NCBI GenBank assembly: GCA_025531455.1 | Contig: JAMYHL010000073.1 | Coordinates: forward strand, 142,279-206,278 | Reading direction: 5' to 3' | Length of the DNA stretch: 64,000 nt | Origin: Apiotrichum sp. Y4204 | Lineage: Eukaryota > Basidiomycota > Tremellomycetes > Trichosporonales > Trichosporonaceae | Part shown: piece after piece, positions 48,944-61,500 of the stretch | How positions within the stretch are numbered: the stretch's first letter is position 1 | Layout of the letters: each line of letters opens with the position of its first letter | The notes under the pieces: generated by a model | Told to the model about the DNA's origin: nothing | Seen by the model: the letters and a program-made list of their open reading frames with translations, nothing else | The model's database searches: none | Translations under genes and position numbers: made by a program

Positions 48944-51824
48944 ATGGATTCTCCCACCCGTGACACCTCACCAAAGCCCATGTCCAGCATGCCGTCGCGG
49001 ATTCGCGGTCCCGTCAAAGTCGAGGACAAACTGCAGCGCCAGAGTTACAGCTGTGCAGAGTGCAAGCGGTGAGTGTCTGCCCCCGCTGCTCATAATAATG
49101 AGTGCAATCAGGCGGCTATCACCGTGTTCTGCTGCTAATCATTCTCAGTCTCAAACTGAAGTGCTCACGTACTCCGTGGCCATGCACTTCATGCGAACGC
49201 CGCGGGTGTGCCTCCATCTGTCCTGACGGAGAGATGCGAGCGTACAAGAAAGGGAAATAGTGGGTAATGATGAAGCCGGCGCGGTCTGACATGTCACAGT
49301 ATGATCATGGCCGGCACTCAGGATCTTCACAACCGTGTAGACGAGCTGGAGAACGCTTTGCGAATAGCACATGCGGCCAACAGCAATGAGCCCCATCCAT
49401 TGTTGAAGGAGACGCATTTCTACACGTCCTCACGGGCAGCAAAAAGGGAAGAAGCGCTCGTCGATCATGCGTTCGGCAAGCTCACGATTGGGTCGGGCGG
49501 CGAGTCCCGTTATGTCGGGCCCGCAGCAGGCAGCGAATACCTTCAAGATGCAGGCATTGAGCTCGAGGACGATGACACAGATTTGACACCCGCTCCGGAG
49601 GATGTTGATCCTCGGGGGGCCTATGCTGAGGAAGCGATAAACCTGCTCGACTCGTACCTTACCGGTGGACCGACTGATTCCCCCACCCTCGAGCAACTCT
49701 TGGATGAGCTTCCTGATTGGGAGACTGCTGGTTCAACTGTCTTGAAGAGCTATTGGGAAAACGTCAATTGGATGTACCAAATCATCCCGCGAGCGATGTT
49801 CGAACACGACCACTTTCCGAACGTGTACCTTACGTCCAGGCCGCATCCCCACAAGCTCGCATGCGTATTTTTCATGATTGCGCTAGGGTACAAGTTTGAT
49901 CTGTTAAAAAAGCCTTGGGATCAGGATGCCCGTCGGTACTTCCTCAATGGCCGCTTCGCTCTAAGTCTCGTTGGCCTCGAACACGCTACCCCAGCAACAG
50001 TCCAGGCCCTTCATCTTATGGGCACGTTTATTCTCAACGATGGTTTGGACAATGGCGCATACATCTTCTGGCCTATCCTTGGAGCCGCCGCTCGTGTGGC
50101 GCAAGGGGTAGGTCTGTTCTGAGATACGCGGTACTCACTTCATAGCTCGGCCTGCATCGTGACGGCCAGAATTTCGGGCTCTCCGAGTACGAAATTACTG
50201 AGCGTCGGCAAGTTTATTGGGAGATCCTTACATACGACCGGCTACAGGCTCTGTGCTTTGGCCGGCCGTGCGCATTCCAAAACCGAGCGTGTGATACCAA
50301 GTTTCCTACCAACCCGCAGTGGATTACTGATGAGGATGGATGTACGTCTTGCAGTTTGAATCCTTCTAACGCCAGTTCACCAATCAACGTACGAGCTAAT
50401 GAGCATGATGGAGTCCGTCATCGATATTGTGAGTGTACCGTTCACGATTGCCATCGATTGACAGCTAGCAAACCTCGGCAACACCTGTTTCGTACAACAA
50501 GGTTATTGAAGCGGACCGGAAGCTTGTCGAGTGTGAGTATTATGAATGCAGTTTGCCCATCGATCGCTTTGATACCGATACTCATCCTTAGTCCGCAAAA
50601 ATCTCCCGCGACAGCTCCTACCTGATGTGCCCATTCTTGATCTGCCGCTGGACCGTAACTCAAGTCCAGAGTTCGTCATTCATCGGTTTGGGATTCGTCT
50701 TCTCGTTGCACAGACGCGGCTCTTGCTTAACCGACATTGGATTATGCGTGCCATTGCCCTCAACCCTCAAAACCCCTACAACACCATCATGGCCGAAGCA
50801 TTTATCGCAACATACGAGAGTGCCCAGGAGGTTGTACAGATTGTTAAGCAGCTGGTGTTGTATCATCCAGCCCTGATCGCTCGCTGGTGGTTCTTCTGGT
50901 TCCACGCAATCTCAGCGGCTGTGGTTCTGTGAGTGACATGTGTTTGGTCTGGGTGCTGACATTAATAGTGGCGCAGTGACCATCCGCGCCCCAACTTCAC
51001 CTTTTGCAACCCCCGCGTTCTCACTCATGTCTAATGTGGTAACAATCTGTGAAGCCGCAGGGAAGGGCTTCCGCGCAAAGAAGGCTCTGCCCTTCATTCG
51101 GAAACTGCGCGACCGTGCGGACGCGGTCTTGAGGCATGCCGGACAACAGCCGAGCGCACAGGCAGCTGAACACGACAGCAGTCTCAGCCACCTGGACGCA
51201 GCGCCCAAGCTAGTTCGTGTGGGATCTGATCCGCCTCGCGTCAAACCCGAACAGTCGCCGATGGACCCGTCATTCCCACAGTCCGACATCCCTGGAGTTA
51301 CGTACATGTCAAGGTGGAACTCTGGCTCACCTGCCTCCGGTTCTGGTGGCGGTCCTGCGGAAAGCCAGCAACATTCAGCTCAGTTTGCCCCCGACAACTA
51401 CGAAGCCCCCACGATGAACTACGCTGAAAACTGGTTCACCCCCTCTGTGCAGTGGGCACCCACAGGGTCAGAAGTCCCCGGAGTCCTGCCAGGACCATCC
51501 CAGTCACGCCCTCACCCCCATGTTAACAACCATACGCACAGCACCCACACAAGCTGCGACTTCGGGTACGGCACAAATACAAGCACTCCGGGGTCGAGTG
51601 GAGGGCCACTTGGCAGCGGGCATGGTGATGTCCACGGACCCCCCCATCCGTCTGGCGGTGATGTCCCCGTGAACCCGCTCATGTTTGAAGACCGCCTCGC
51701 CATGGACAGTGACCTCACAGTTGCGATGGGTCTCGAAAGTCAAGGCGAGGGGCTCTACTTCAACCAGTTTGTGAACAACCTCGCTGCCGCCGGGCACAAC
51801 CAGGGCCGACACGGCGCGGCGTAG
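48944..51824 (+). CDS. Zn2Cys6 transcription factor with fungal-specific TF domain
   Basis: Probable nuclear regulator; targets unknown. Eight exons: 48944-49068, 49149-49241, 49300-50107, 50146-50341, 50376-50428, 50469-50532, 50592-50928, 50969-51824; 843 aa. The binuclear cluster (C37, C40, C47, C54, C57, C66) starts YSCAECKRLKLKCSR and is split by the first intron. A coiled coil QDLHNRVDELENALR follows. The middle-homology domain (about 190-400) includes VNWMYQIIPRAMFEHDHF, LHLMGTFILNDG, ARVAQGLGLHRDG and RRQVYWEILTYDR. The C-terminal 200 residues are Pro/Gly/His-rich. The second intron (49242-49299) removes an in-frame TAG and was set by its GTACAAG donor. The sixth exon begins after tandem AG acceptors. 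It is divergent from SmB. Confidence 0.88.
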
Positions 51825-54728
51825 CAGCTTGACATGTGCTTCTCACACGATACGATCCTTGCCATTTCCTCTCATTCTTTGAGCCCCTCATGTTTCTGAA
51901 TAGATGCAGTTCTTAGATCACGACTATGCACAATTGTTGACATATTTAAGTCGGCGTGGACGTTGACGCCTACAACATCTACATACTCTTACCTAGCTGC
52001 ATAACAATTGCACGTCAAACGTCTCATGCTGGTTATGACAGGGTTTTACCGTTTATCCGCATATCCGCAATCTTGCATGCCGAACAGCTTTTTGTGTGCG
52101 GTATGTGCGGCCGATGGTCCGAAAAGTGATCCCAAGGCCCTAATCTCGTCATACCCGGAAGCATAACTAATGGAACCTCCAAGACAGCGTCAATTTGGAG
52201 ATTGCTATTTTCTGCTGGCACACACTTACCATCCATTTCGGTGAAAACAGGCCAATCGATTAAACCGCATTGGTTTGCAGCTCAAACATTCACAGAGCTA
52301 CAGAGATCGGATGTACGAGGGGCTACTAGCTACTGAGTTCGTAGACTGGAATCACGATGTGGGCGATCACCAGATTGCTGGGATCAGACGATCAGACGAC
52401 CGATTATGATATCACATGTCACTTTGAATCTGCAGCGATCGGGAACAACGCAAGGGGATCAACGTATGTCGCAAATCGACCGAAGCCGAAAAGACTGATG
52501 GTTTGACGCAGAGGCTGCCCGCCGCAGCCCTCATAATGTATGACGACCTCCGCAAGACCTAAGCATGAGTGGCAAAGAGGCCGCACACAGTCATGAGCCT
52601 ATCTAGGTGAATGATCTCAGGAATGCGCACATTGGGGTGGCGCTCGGTTCGGCCCTCGGCGGAATTCAAAGGCCTCCACAGCCCATATCGGTGGACTCGG
52701 AAGGTCCTGGGTACCTGGGCTCCTGAACCCCAGGTGGGAGGGAAGCTTTAGAGCCTTGGCACGGCAGCGCCAGTAGTGGGTGGCGACACGTAACCTCCGG
52801 CCCTCGGACCCTGCCCCCCTGGCCCCCAAGTCCGGGCAAGGGGGTAGGGGGGAGGGCACGGCACGAGAGCACTGCCAGGATGCCAGGAAAGCCTAACGGC
52901 GTCCCTGGCCCTGATTCAGGGCTCTCCCAACTCCAGCTCATTGAGACACCCCCTTCTCGTCATTTTGCGGACAAGACGACATGGTCTGTTGTTACAGAAA
53001 ACACTACTCTAGAAGAAACAATGACGGCGGCCACCAACAGAGTCGCTGGGCTTGACAATGCATCCAATCCACTCGGCACATAGTCCTGTTAGCCCGGACT
53101 TCCTCCGCCTGAACCACAGCTTCAAAGTGGGTGGAAAAAGGCAGATTCCCATATTCCTGGTCCAGAACCGCAGCCCGGCAGCCGGCCGGCCACCTGATCG
53201 GCCGGTACCGGGCGTGATAACGAGAGTGCCAGGGCGCAGGGCTGGATCCGGCTGGAAACATGGCGACGAGGCACCGCGGTACGTGCCCCCCCCCCCCCCT
53301 CCTCCACCTCCGGCCCCGGGTGGCAATGTGCTTGCGTGGACTGTAAAAGTCGGTAATTGTGCATAATCGCCCTTCGTAGCAAAGGTTAATCGTGAATCAT
53401 GCACACAGATTCCGACTAACACGTAGGGTTACAACAATAATGTAGTGGTTTTCACACGTATCGCACCCAGGCTTTGCTGTCAAGCGGCCTCGCCCCATTG
53501 ATTCAAACTGTTCAGTTGCAGTGTTCGGCCCACAGACTGTGCTTTTCTTAGTCCCAGACACCTAGTGGACGTAGACGTTCGCAAAGGGCAATGACGGTAT
53601 GGTGCGTGGCACGCAGAAACAACCGCTACGTCACCGTAATGGAGCCAGCAATTCAAGTCCATGGAACCATGCTCTACACGAAAGAACCACTTGGCGTGTT
53701 TCTTTCCCATCGTGTATCGGATGAGTCGGATGATGGATCGCAGAATCTCGGAAGCGAGAAGATGGAACATCGAGCTGCGTTGATCGCTGGATGGTGTGGC
53801 CGAGGGTGTCGGCACACAGTGCAGAAGCTCAGAAGTACACCCAAACGCCCCCCACTTGTCAGCAGAGCAGGTTATGCAGTGGAATCACTGATCAATGAGT
53901 TGTGAATCAGCGAATCAGTGGATCACTGGCCAATGGATCCGCGGCCCAGCGCCCAGCGGCCAGTGGCCACATGCCCCGGCGATGAGGCGCGGCATTGCAA
54001 CATTGTTAGTTACCGGCAAGGGGACTCCGGGGATTTCGAGCGCGGCCCCGCATCTGCACAGAGGTAGGATTATCCAATATTTCTCGAGGTGTTGAGGGGC
54101 AATCGTCGGGTGGCACTCCGAAAGCGGCTGGCCTGATCAGCGGTGCCCAGGCTAGGTGTTTCTTCAGCATCCATAAAATCTTGGTCACTCTTTAAGCACG
54201 CATGCAGTAGTCGTAACTGCAAGGAGGATGAGGAGGAACAGGAGGGTACTGACAGTGCCTGAGACAGAAGGTCGTGTGGGCCCAGGGTGATTGAGGGGAG
54301 TCATCACACCGTCACACCACGTCAAATGTCTGGACAATGTGAACGTGGCCATAGTATTCTCGCGTTACTCCCTAAGTGCATGGAGAACGCGAGCTTGGCG
54401 TCTGAAGAAGTTGCACGACCACCTCCCCAAGATGTACAGGACAGTGCTCCGGAGTACAGGCGTTTCAGTCAGGAATCAGGACCCGGCTTTGGCGTCGTTG
54501 GCGCGCTGTGGATTAGATAGATCTCCCTGGCCCTCTTGCGTCTCCTCTGGTCACCCAGCCATTTGCTATTCCCCAAACCCTGGTTGCTGACCTGCTGGAC
54601 GTTATCGCCGCCATTTGGCCGTGTCCATTTTGGAAGCGGGAGTTGCAGCATTGAATCCAATGACAGTCATAGTTATTTGCATGTACATAATAGCTATAAC
54701 TATCAACGTGTGACATGAGGTTGCCGAC

Positions 54729-54757
54729 TGATCTGCAGATCTGCAGAGCTGCAGAGA
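54729..54757 (+). repeat. Short GATCTGCA/GAGCTGCA tandem
   Basis: Three to four copies of an 8-9 bp unit with internal CTGCAG palindromes. Confidence 0.6.
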
Positions 54758-55110
54758 GACTGACCGAGTGTGCCAATGGCATAAACAGTATATAGAATAT
54801 CGGTTAATCGGTTCCTTGGCTTGGCCTTGTTGGTGTTCTAATGGCAAAGGGGCGGGTCAGTAAGTAATCAATAGTAGTAGTGGTAGGAGTGGATTACCGT
54901 ATCAAAGTAAAAATCAAAAATGAAATCTCGGGTTGTAATGGGGGAGTGCGCCCACAAGGGCACAAGGCCACCAGGCGCAAGGGCCAAGGGACCTCAAGGG
55001 CCAAGGGATAGGGAAGGGATTGGGGGACCGGAGTTGGTTGTGCTACCGTTATGCCATTAGCTCTCCTAGCTCCTCGGATCCTCGGCCTCTCTTGTCGTCC
55101 CTCAACCGTG

Positions 55111-55133
55111 TCTCTGATCTCTGATCTCTGATC
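55111..55133 (+). repeat. Three copies of TCTCTGA
   Basis: A perfect 7-bp tandem in a CT-rich stretch that may precede a transcription start. Confidence 0.65.
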
Positions 55134-55705
55134 TCCCTCTGTATCTGCCGTCTCTCTCCTCTGTCCTCATTCCCTCCCCTTTGCCCCCCACATCCCTCCC
55201 CCCCCTCCAGGCCCTCCATCGTTGCTTCGCGTCTCTTGCGTTGAACCACCCCCCTCCCCCACTTGTCTGTCACTCTCTGTCTTCACATCTCGCGTACGCG
55301 TGCATACGTGCTTTACAAGAGTGCACATACTACTCGCGCGACTACATTGGCCTTTATTTAAAGGAGGCATACGGACCGACCCAGTGGCCAGTGGTTGGCG
55401 TAGTTGAAAGTAGTATAGAAGCGGAATCCTAAACCGACCAGGGAGAGCCACCGCGACTACCCACACCCACACCATTCCACTCGACGCCTTCCCCTTCGCT
55501 TTCGTCCACTTTACATTATCGTCATCATCAACAATAGACACCCCCCGACGTTGTCACTCCGTACATAGCGCTCCTCAACAGCAAGCAACTGCGTATCACC
55601 ACCACTGCAACACTCGTCTCTCACCACAACCAGCACCCGATATTGATCGGATCGCGTGAGGGACGGGCACGACCCAGCAAGGCCAAAAGGCAAGCGCAAA
55701 CTTCC

Positions 55706-56081
55706 ATGGCAGGCGGCTTCCACACCAGTCCAGGTGAGTGACACCCACCCATCTGACCTACCTTTCCACCACTTCTTCTTTCCTGCATCCGTCCTGTTCG
55801 CATCGTTTTGTGGCCGTGTCTCTGTTCTCTGCTCGTGGCTCTTTTGTGTGTTGTGCTCTGGTCGTGCTGTCGTTTTTGCCCACTCGTTGTAAATCCATGT
55901 CGCAGCTGTCGGTCCTTCCAGACATCTCAAAGAACGTCGGTCCGATTCAACCTTGTCTTCATTCTCTTGTGCATCCGTCGTCGTCGGCATCACTAGCAAT
56001 CACGTTCTTGCATCCCTTAGGCGTGATCTGTGTGCCAACGCACGTCCTTTCGGTATGGTCGTAAAGACGAGGTTGTCGTAA
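55706..56081 (+). CDS. Possible short two-exon gene or upstream exon (low confidence)
   Basis: An ATG at 55706 opens MAGGFHTSPG, with a strong donor CAG/GTGAGT at 55733/55734. Splicing to the CAG ending at 55905 gives a 68-codon frame that stops at 56081. The first exon looks coding and resembles Gly/Ser starts such as that of replication protein A subunit 2, but no OB-fold sequence follows. It may be a noncoding-RNA exon, an upstream frame in a long leader of the Sds3-like gene, or the relic of a lost gene. Confidence 0.2.
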
Positions 56082-58168
56082 CCCAGCCTATTCTCCATCT
56101 ATGGGGCCTGTTTGCGTTGCGTATCTTGTGATCTCCTCCTTCGCCCCGTTCCTCTTCTTGCAATGTCTCTCGTTCTTTCTTATGCCTTCACTGCCCGCCA
56201 TCCTCGTCTCTTCCGTCGTGTCCCGCCGTCCTTCTATCTAGGAACATTCTTCATTGTCTCTCCCTCGCTCCTGCCCAACCTGTTGTGCACTTCCTGTCTT
56301 CCTTCTCCATTCCTGCGCATATGTATACACTACTGTGTAGGCATTGTGCCAATACCTAACTTCACTGTCATATAGTGCTGTGCATGCTCTCGGGTATGTA
56401 TGGGCGGCAAATCTACGGCGATCTGCACGCCGCTACCCAGCACGCATAGAAAATACGCATGTCTGTACAAGCATGCCTAGACAGCTGGACAGGGAGGGGC
56501 CGAACGGAGGACAGGGAGGCACGCACCTATTGTGTGGATGTGGTCTTGCAGGTCTTGCCGCCCGAGCTTTTAGGTGTGAACCGCCCTGTTCTACCTGGAG
56601 AGATCGGCTGCCCTCCACCACACCCTAATATGGAGCGCATCGGCCATTCCCCCCTTCCCCCCACCTTTTGATGTTTTCTTCCTCCCTAGTCATGTTTATC
56701 CCCCAACCGTGCATTGATCTCGTCGCAGCGACGAGATCACTGACGTGATACATGCGTGGACGACAGTACATGTTGTGTGCGTATGGTCTGGTGCTATCGC
56801 GTCGTGCTTGGCAGTCCGATATGGGCTTCTCACATCGAGGATTCGAGATATGCTTGCCCTATTCCTCGTGCACATGTGCCCAATACCAGCATTACGCTGT
56901 CTTGTGTTGGGTGGATACGCGAGCCGAAAGGGCAGCATATATGGAAACCGGAGGGGGGTGGATCCGGGCGGGAGCGCCAGATGCACGCGAAGAACGGCAC
57001 AGAAAAAAAAAATGGGAGAGGCTGAGGAATAGGTTTTCGTGCCCCCTCCCCCCTTGTCCCTGAAAGACCAAGTTTGATGGTCCAGACGGACTGGTCGAAA
57101 TAGACAAAGGCGGGAGAAGGGAGGAAGGACGAGGGGGGAAAAGAAGGCTGAGCCTGGTGGCCAAAATGGCCAAACGCGCGAAAGCCCAAATGGCCCCGAG
57201 GTCCGTGAGGGAGACGAGAGGCCTGAGACCCAGAGTTCCAGAGTCTGTGTAGCTGTGTAACTGTGTGGTGTGCGGCCATTTTCGTGATCTCCTGCCTGTG
57301 ATCTCTGATCGAGGGCTGGCCTCGGCTGGGCTGGGCGCACTGGCCGGCGCGCACTGTACACGGGGCACTGGCTCGTGGCTGATGGCGGCAGTGATGACGA
57401 CGGCTCTCAGGGCAGGGACAATCAAGGGACAAACAGAAAGCCTGAAGAAAAAGCCAGCGAAAAGAATAAAAAAAAAAAAAAAGGAAAAAAGAAAAAAAGA
57501 TCGCTGCGCGCTTCTTCACTTTATGGCTGTGTCATCCCCTAGTTGATCCCCTCATCTTATCAAAATCAGCTGGGGACTCCGCACTTATCCCTTACGTAAG
57601 GGAAACCCTCTGCGATCTCTGGCTGTGTGTCTGGATCTGGGCTGGCGGTTCTTGTTGTGTAGGAAAAAGGAAAAATTGGGCCTTGCTGGCGTGGCTGTGA
57701 TGATCGTCGCGCCCATCGCCATCGCCGTTCCCCCTTGGGCCCTGGCTGTGGCCTGCCTTCGCTGCTCTCATCCCTGGTTCTCGAAATTCCCGCGTGGTGG
57801 AAGGACGTTGCTGCGTTGCTGTATTGGACGGTGACGATACACACAGCAAGAAGAAGAATTAGTAGAGAAGCAGAAAGGCTCGGTGTCACCGCCCAACAGC
57901 GTGGACCACAGAGGGGAACACAACGGCAGGGGCGGCGACTTTGCGCCAGCTGGATTCCACCGATTCTACAATTTCTGACATCTGCGACGGACATTGATCT
58001 CGTGTGAGACTTGATTGTCGCAGGTACCGCGCGCAGGTCTTTCCTGTGCCTGGGCTGTTCGCGCTGTTCTCGTCTCTCGAGTAAAGCCTCGTCTGGGTCC
58101 GCGGTCCAACCAGCCCCTGTTGTCGTCGGTCCTTCATCCGTAATCACCACCCACTTCCTTGGTGCAGT

Positions 58169-58208
58169 CACCACCACCATTACCACCACCACCACCACCA
58201 CCACCACT
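58169..58208 (+). repeat. (ACC)n trinucleotide array
   Basis: About twelve ACC units with two interruptions, 175 bp upstream of the Sds3-like start codon. Confidence 0.85.
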
Positions 58209-58381
58209 CCTGGCTTCTCTCTTGGTCGGCCTGGTCCATCCATTGCCGTCCAGACGCCACACACTTACATTCCTCCTTATCCAACTGTCCACACTCCCGC
58301 TTGACTTGCACCCCCAACTATACCATGCCATCCCCTACGCATTCCCCACTCCCATGTCTCTGAGCTTACACTCTCTCAGCC

Positions 58382-60721
58382 ATGTCAACATCCGCAGTAT
58401 ATTCTCCGCACCCACCGACTCCCAATCCATTGCCCACAACCACACCCGACTCCGCCTCATCCTCCGTTACCAAGTCTCGCTTCGCGCGTGGCCGTTCAGC
58501 AGGAGCCACGCCTAACGGCTCCAGCGTCTCCCCTACGCGTCCAGTAACGGCATCCGGACCCGTATCCACCCGCTCGCGCAGAAGCCAGACAAGTAAAGAA
58601 CCGTCGCCTGAGAAAATGTCAACTTCGGAAGTCCTCGTCCCCAACGATGACTCTTTGGAGGTTCCTGTTCATGATGAGATTTCCAAATCTTTAACAACGG
58701 GTACGGCTCAAGATGACGGACAACAGCAGGTGGAATCCACTGTCCCGGAAGGCGACATCCACAGCGCCCCGATCGTTTCGACCCCGGCCGCTGTTGATCA
58801 TAACAATTCCGCCGTCACACCACCACCTCCCAAGTCGCAAAAGATAATGCTCGTAATAGGCCGCAAGCGCAAGGCCGACGATGAAATCACAACCGTCAGC
58901 TCCGAGCTGCACACACCTCCTTCACACGCCAGCAAAACTCCCGAGGTTGATTCTTCTTTATCCGCAGAGCCGCCAAAACCAACCATCCCTGTCGTTGCGG
59001 CAATCGGTGACAAACAGCCGAATGACACTGCGCTACACGAGACCTCGGATTCAACAAAAGGATCCAACCCTGTCCCGCCTCCCACCACCAATACCGTGCA
59101 GGAGAACGAACCGCCCAAGCGAGCGCCCCGAAAACGCCGTAAATGGCTTCGCAAGGGTGAAGTCGACCCAGACGACCCCAAGGCTGTTGCTGAACAGCGT
59201 GCACGGCATGCTCTTATTGACGCTGCTCTTGAGGCCCTGGACCAGCAGGAGCAAATGCTTCTTGACAACACCCACCCCCAGCTTCTCGCTCTCTGGGATG
59301 AGGTAGAGCGTCGCCGCGACATTCAGCTGGCCTACAATAAGTATCACGAGGAGTGCGAGCTCCGTGAGCTTGACAGGCTCTACTTACAGGAACTCGGTCA
59401 GATTCGGTGTCAATTCAGGGTAAGTTACACAGTGACATGACCTGCAACGTGACGCTGACAATATAAGCAAGACTGTGAAGACCTTGCGGCGTTGATGACA
59501 TTCGAAAACCGCCGTGTCGTTTCTCGACTGGACGCTGAGAGGGTATATCATGACCGAGGCAAGCCGTTCACGAAACGCATGTATACCAACATGCCGACAC
59601 TCAAGGAGGGGCGTGGTTCTGGCGGTTGGACTGTTCCAACGAAACGCCTGCTTTCTAAGGGAACACGCAGAAAGACGCTCGTTCGAGTCGGCGACCATAT
59701 TCGGCAACGGGCAGATGTGTCCCTTACTCCACGCATGGCCACCATGAAGGAAGCTCAAAGCGACCTCATACGCCTTGGCCTACGTGAAGCGCCTCCCGAG
59801 TCGTCGTCCGAGGAAGAGGACGAGGAAAGTGAAGAGGAAGAGATTGAACAGCCAGAGCCCGAGCCTGAGGCTGTTGAGGCGTTGCCTCCTCTACCGCCAC
59901 CCCCAAAGTCGGTTCAGCCAAGAGCCCGAGCGCCTTCACCATCTCCGCCTGTCATTCCCCTTGTTAAGGCGGCGCCAGTGCCCCGCAAAACATCGCGCCG
60001 CGCCCCTCCCGCTCCGACTCCCATTCCCCATCCGGTTGAGCTTGAGCCTCGTAATGAACCCATCGCGTTCTCCCATCCACCGCCACCTCCTCACGCACCC
60101 CTGCGACGAATGGACATTCTTGACCCCTACTCCCGAGACCGTCCCCCGCCACTCGACCCGCGTCCTCCCCCTCTGGACCCCCGGGAGCGTCCACCGCCAC
60201 CACAGCTCGGGGATTTGCGTGATCCACGTCCGCCTCCGTTGGTGGACCCCCGTGACCGCCCTCCACCACCTCTTAATGATCCTCGTGACCGCCCTCCACC
60301 ACCCCCGCTTGGTGCAGATCCTCGCGATCGCTTGCCGCCCCACCCTTACGACCGAGCTGGCCCGCCGTATGATCGCCCATACCCTCATCCACCCCCTATG
60401 GACCCCCATGGCCGTCCACCTCCTCTTCCCTCGGCATCCCGCCCACCCCCGCGCTACGATGACCGTGGCGACTGGTGGGGCCCTCGTGATCGTCACGTCG
60501 GACCCGGGCCTGGCGGTTACATCCCTCCGCCCCCAATGCCGCAGACAGCAACCGCACCCCTGTCAGCTCATCCTCCACCGCAACCCCAAACCGCGACTCC
60601 GGCCGGATACTGGGCTCGACCTCCGCCGAATGATGAGTGGGGAGATTACCATTATTATGACCGTCGCGGTTACCCTGGCGGGGGCCCACCCCCGCCTGCA
60701 TTTGCAGGTTCGCGTCCTTAA
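58382..60721 (+). CDS. Sds3-like subunit of a Sin3/HDAC complex
   Basis: Likely nuclear corepressor subunit. Exons 58382-59419 and 59468-60721; 763 aa. The N-terminal 240 residues are disordered with basic patches (IGRKRKADDE, then PRKRRKWLRK near 245-255). The ordered core at about 278-400 is helical: ALEALDQQEQMLLDNTHPQL, LWDEVERRRDIQLAYNKYHE, IRCQFRQDCEDLAALMTFEN. The pattern of a short helix, a HP-containing turn, ERRRD and a long coiled coil is that of the Sds3/BRMS1 (PF08598) domain. A basic stretch VPTKRLLSKGTRRKTLVRVG and an acidic run SSSEEEDEESEEEE follow. The last 250 residues are a Pro-rich array of DPRDRPPPPL-type units ending in aromatic Tyr/Gly sequence. Family call by pattern only, moderately sure. 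The 3' flank overlaps the tRNA tandem unit. Confidence 0.65.
60143..60340 (+). repeat. In-gene Pro-rich repeat (DPRDRPPPPL units)
   Basis: About six diverged copies of a 10-14 codon unit DPR(D/E)RPPPPL(x) within the Sds3-like coding region; reading frame kept in all. Confidence 0.75.
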
Positions 60722-61006
60722 AGCATTATACTGTAGCTTTCACCCAAGACGCTAGTTGGGGTAGCATTCATGGTCATGGCCATGGTACCCATCCTTCTAT
60801 CCCTGTCCCAATCCATAGTGAGCGGATGCGGGGGCCTGCACGCACTCCAGCCATAACAGCATCTATCATTGTGCATGCATGAGTTTCTGCATTGTTCTAC
60901 TAATACGTGAGTGAACTGCAACCGTGATACTGTGATCTGGATCTCTGTTCAGCAGTTTAGCCTTTTCTAACCGTCTACAATAGAACAGCCAAAAAAATCT
61001 GTAGTC

Positions 61007-61093
61007 CTCTCAATAGCTCAGTTGGTAGAGCGCCGGACTGTAATGGTTATCTAGCAAATCCGTCGGTCCCCTGTTCGAATCAGGGTTGGGAGA
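61007..61093 (+). tRNA. tRNA-Tyr (GTA), first copy, with intron
   Basis: Acceptor stem CTCTCAA pairs with TTGGGAG, starting with the C1-G72 pair typical of eukaryotic tRNA-Tyr, followed by discriminator A. D arm GCTC/GAGC; anticodon GTA at 61040-61042; T arm CCCTG/CAGGG with TTCGAAT. A 14-nt intron (61044-61057) sits one base after the anticodon, as in nearly all eukaryotic tRNA-Tyr. Box A lies at about 61014-61025 and box B at 61073-61081. Pair 27-43 of the anticodon stem is a C/T mismatch. Confidence 0.95.
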
Positions 61094-61094
61094 A

Positions 61095-61099
61095 TTTTT
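61095..61099 (+). terminator. Pol III terminator, first tRNA-Tyr
   Basis: Five thymines one base after the discriminator. Confidence 0.8.
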
Positions 61100-61381
61100 G
61101 TTTTGGTTGAAATGTGCACACAGTGGCTAGTTGGGGTAGCATTCATGGTCATGGCCATGGTACCCATCCTTCTATCCCTGTCCCAATCCATAGTGAGCGG
61201 ATGCGGGGGCCTGCACGCACTCCAGCCATAACAGCATCTATCATTGTGCATGCATGAGTTTCTGCATTGTTCTACTAATACGTGAGTGAACTGCAACCGT
61301 GATACTGTGATCTGGATCTCTGTTCAGCAGTTTAGCCTTTTCTAACCGTCTACAATAGAACAGCCAAAAAAATCTGTAGTC

Positions 61382-61468
61382 CTCTCAATAGCTCAGTTGG
61401 TAGAGCGCCGGACTGTAATGGTTATCTAGCAAATCCGTCGGTCCCCTGTTCGAATCAGGGTTGGGAGA
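61382..61468 (+). tRNA. tRNA-Tyr (GTA), second copy, with intron
   Basis: Identical to the first copy, 375 bp downstream; intron at 61419-61432. Its internal promoters are intact, so both copies should be transcribed. Confidence 0.95.
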
Positions 61469-61469
61469 A

Positions 61470-61474
61470 TTTTT
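61470..61474 (+). terminator. Pol III terminator, second tRNA-Tyr
   Basis: Five thymines one base after the discriminator of the second copy. Confidence 0.8.
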
Positions 61475-61500
61475 GTTTTGGTTGAAATGTGCACACAGTG

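Larger units (their letters stand above)
51825..58381. other. 6.5 kb without a firm gene, upstream of the Sds3-like gene
   Basis: From 51825 to about 55050 nothing is recognisable. From about 55080 to 58381 the plus strand is pyrimidine-rich in blocks, with simple repeats, which suggests promoters or transcribed leaders. One possible short spliced frame at 55706 is listed separately. C14 occurs at 53286-53299 and A15 at 57468-57482. Confidence 0.5.
60751..61500 (+). repeat. Perfect 375-bp tandem duplication carrying tRNA-Tyr
   Basis: Copies 60751-61125 and 61126-61500 read identical by eye. Each has about 256 bp of non-coding sequence, one tRNA-Tyr gene and its T-run. The first copy begins 30 bp past the stop codon of the Sds3-like gene, so the duplicated block includes part of its 3' flank. 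Sequence after 61500 diverges at once. Confidence 0.95.

Noticed and set aside
59775..60755. 326-codon frame in +1 relative to the Sds3-like gene
   Set aside because: Shadow of the CCN-rich proline codons of the real frame.
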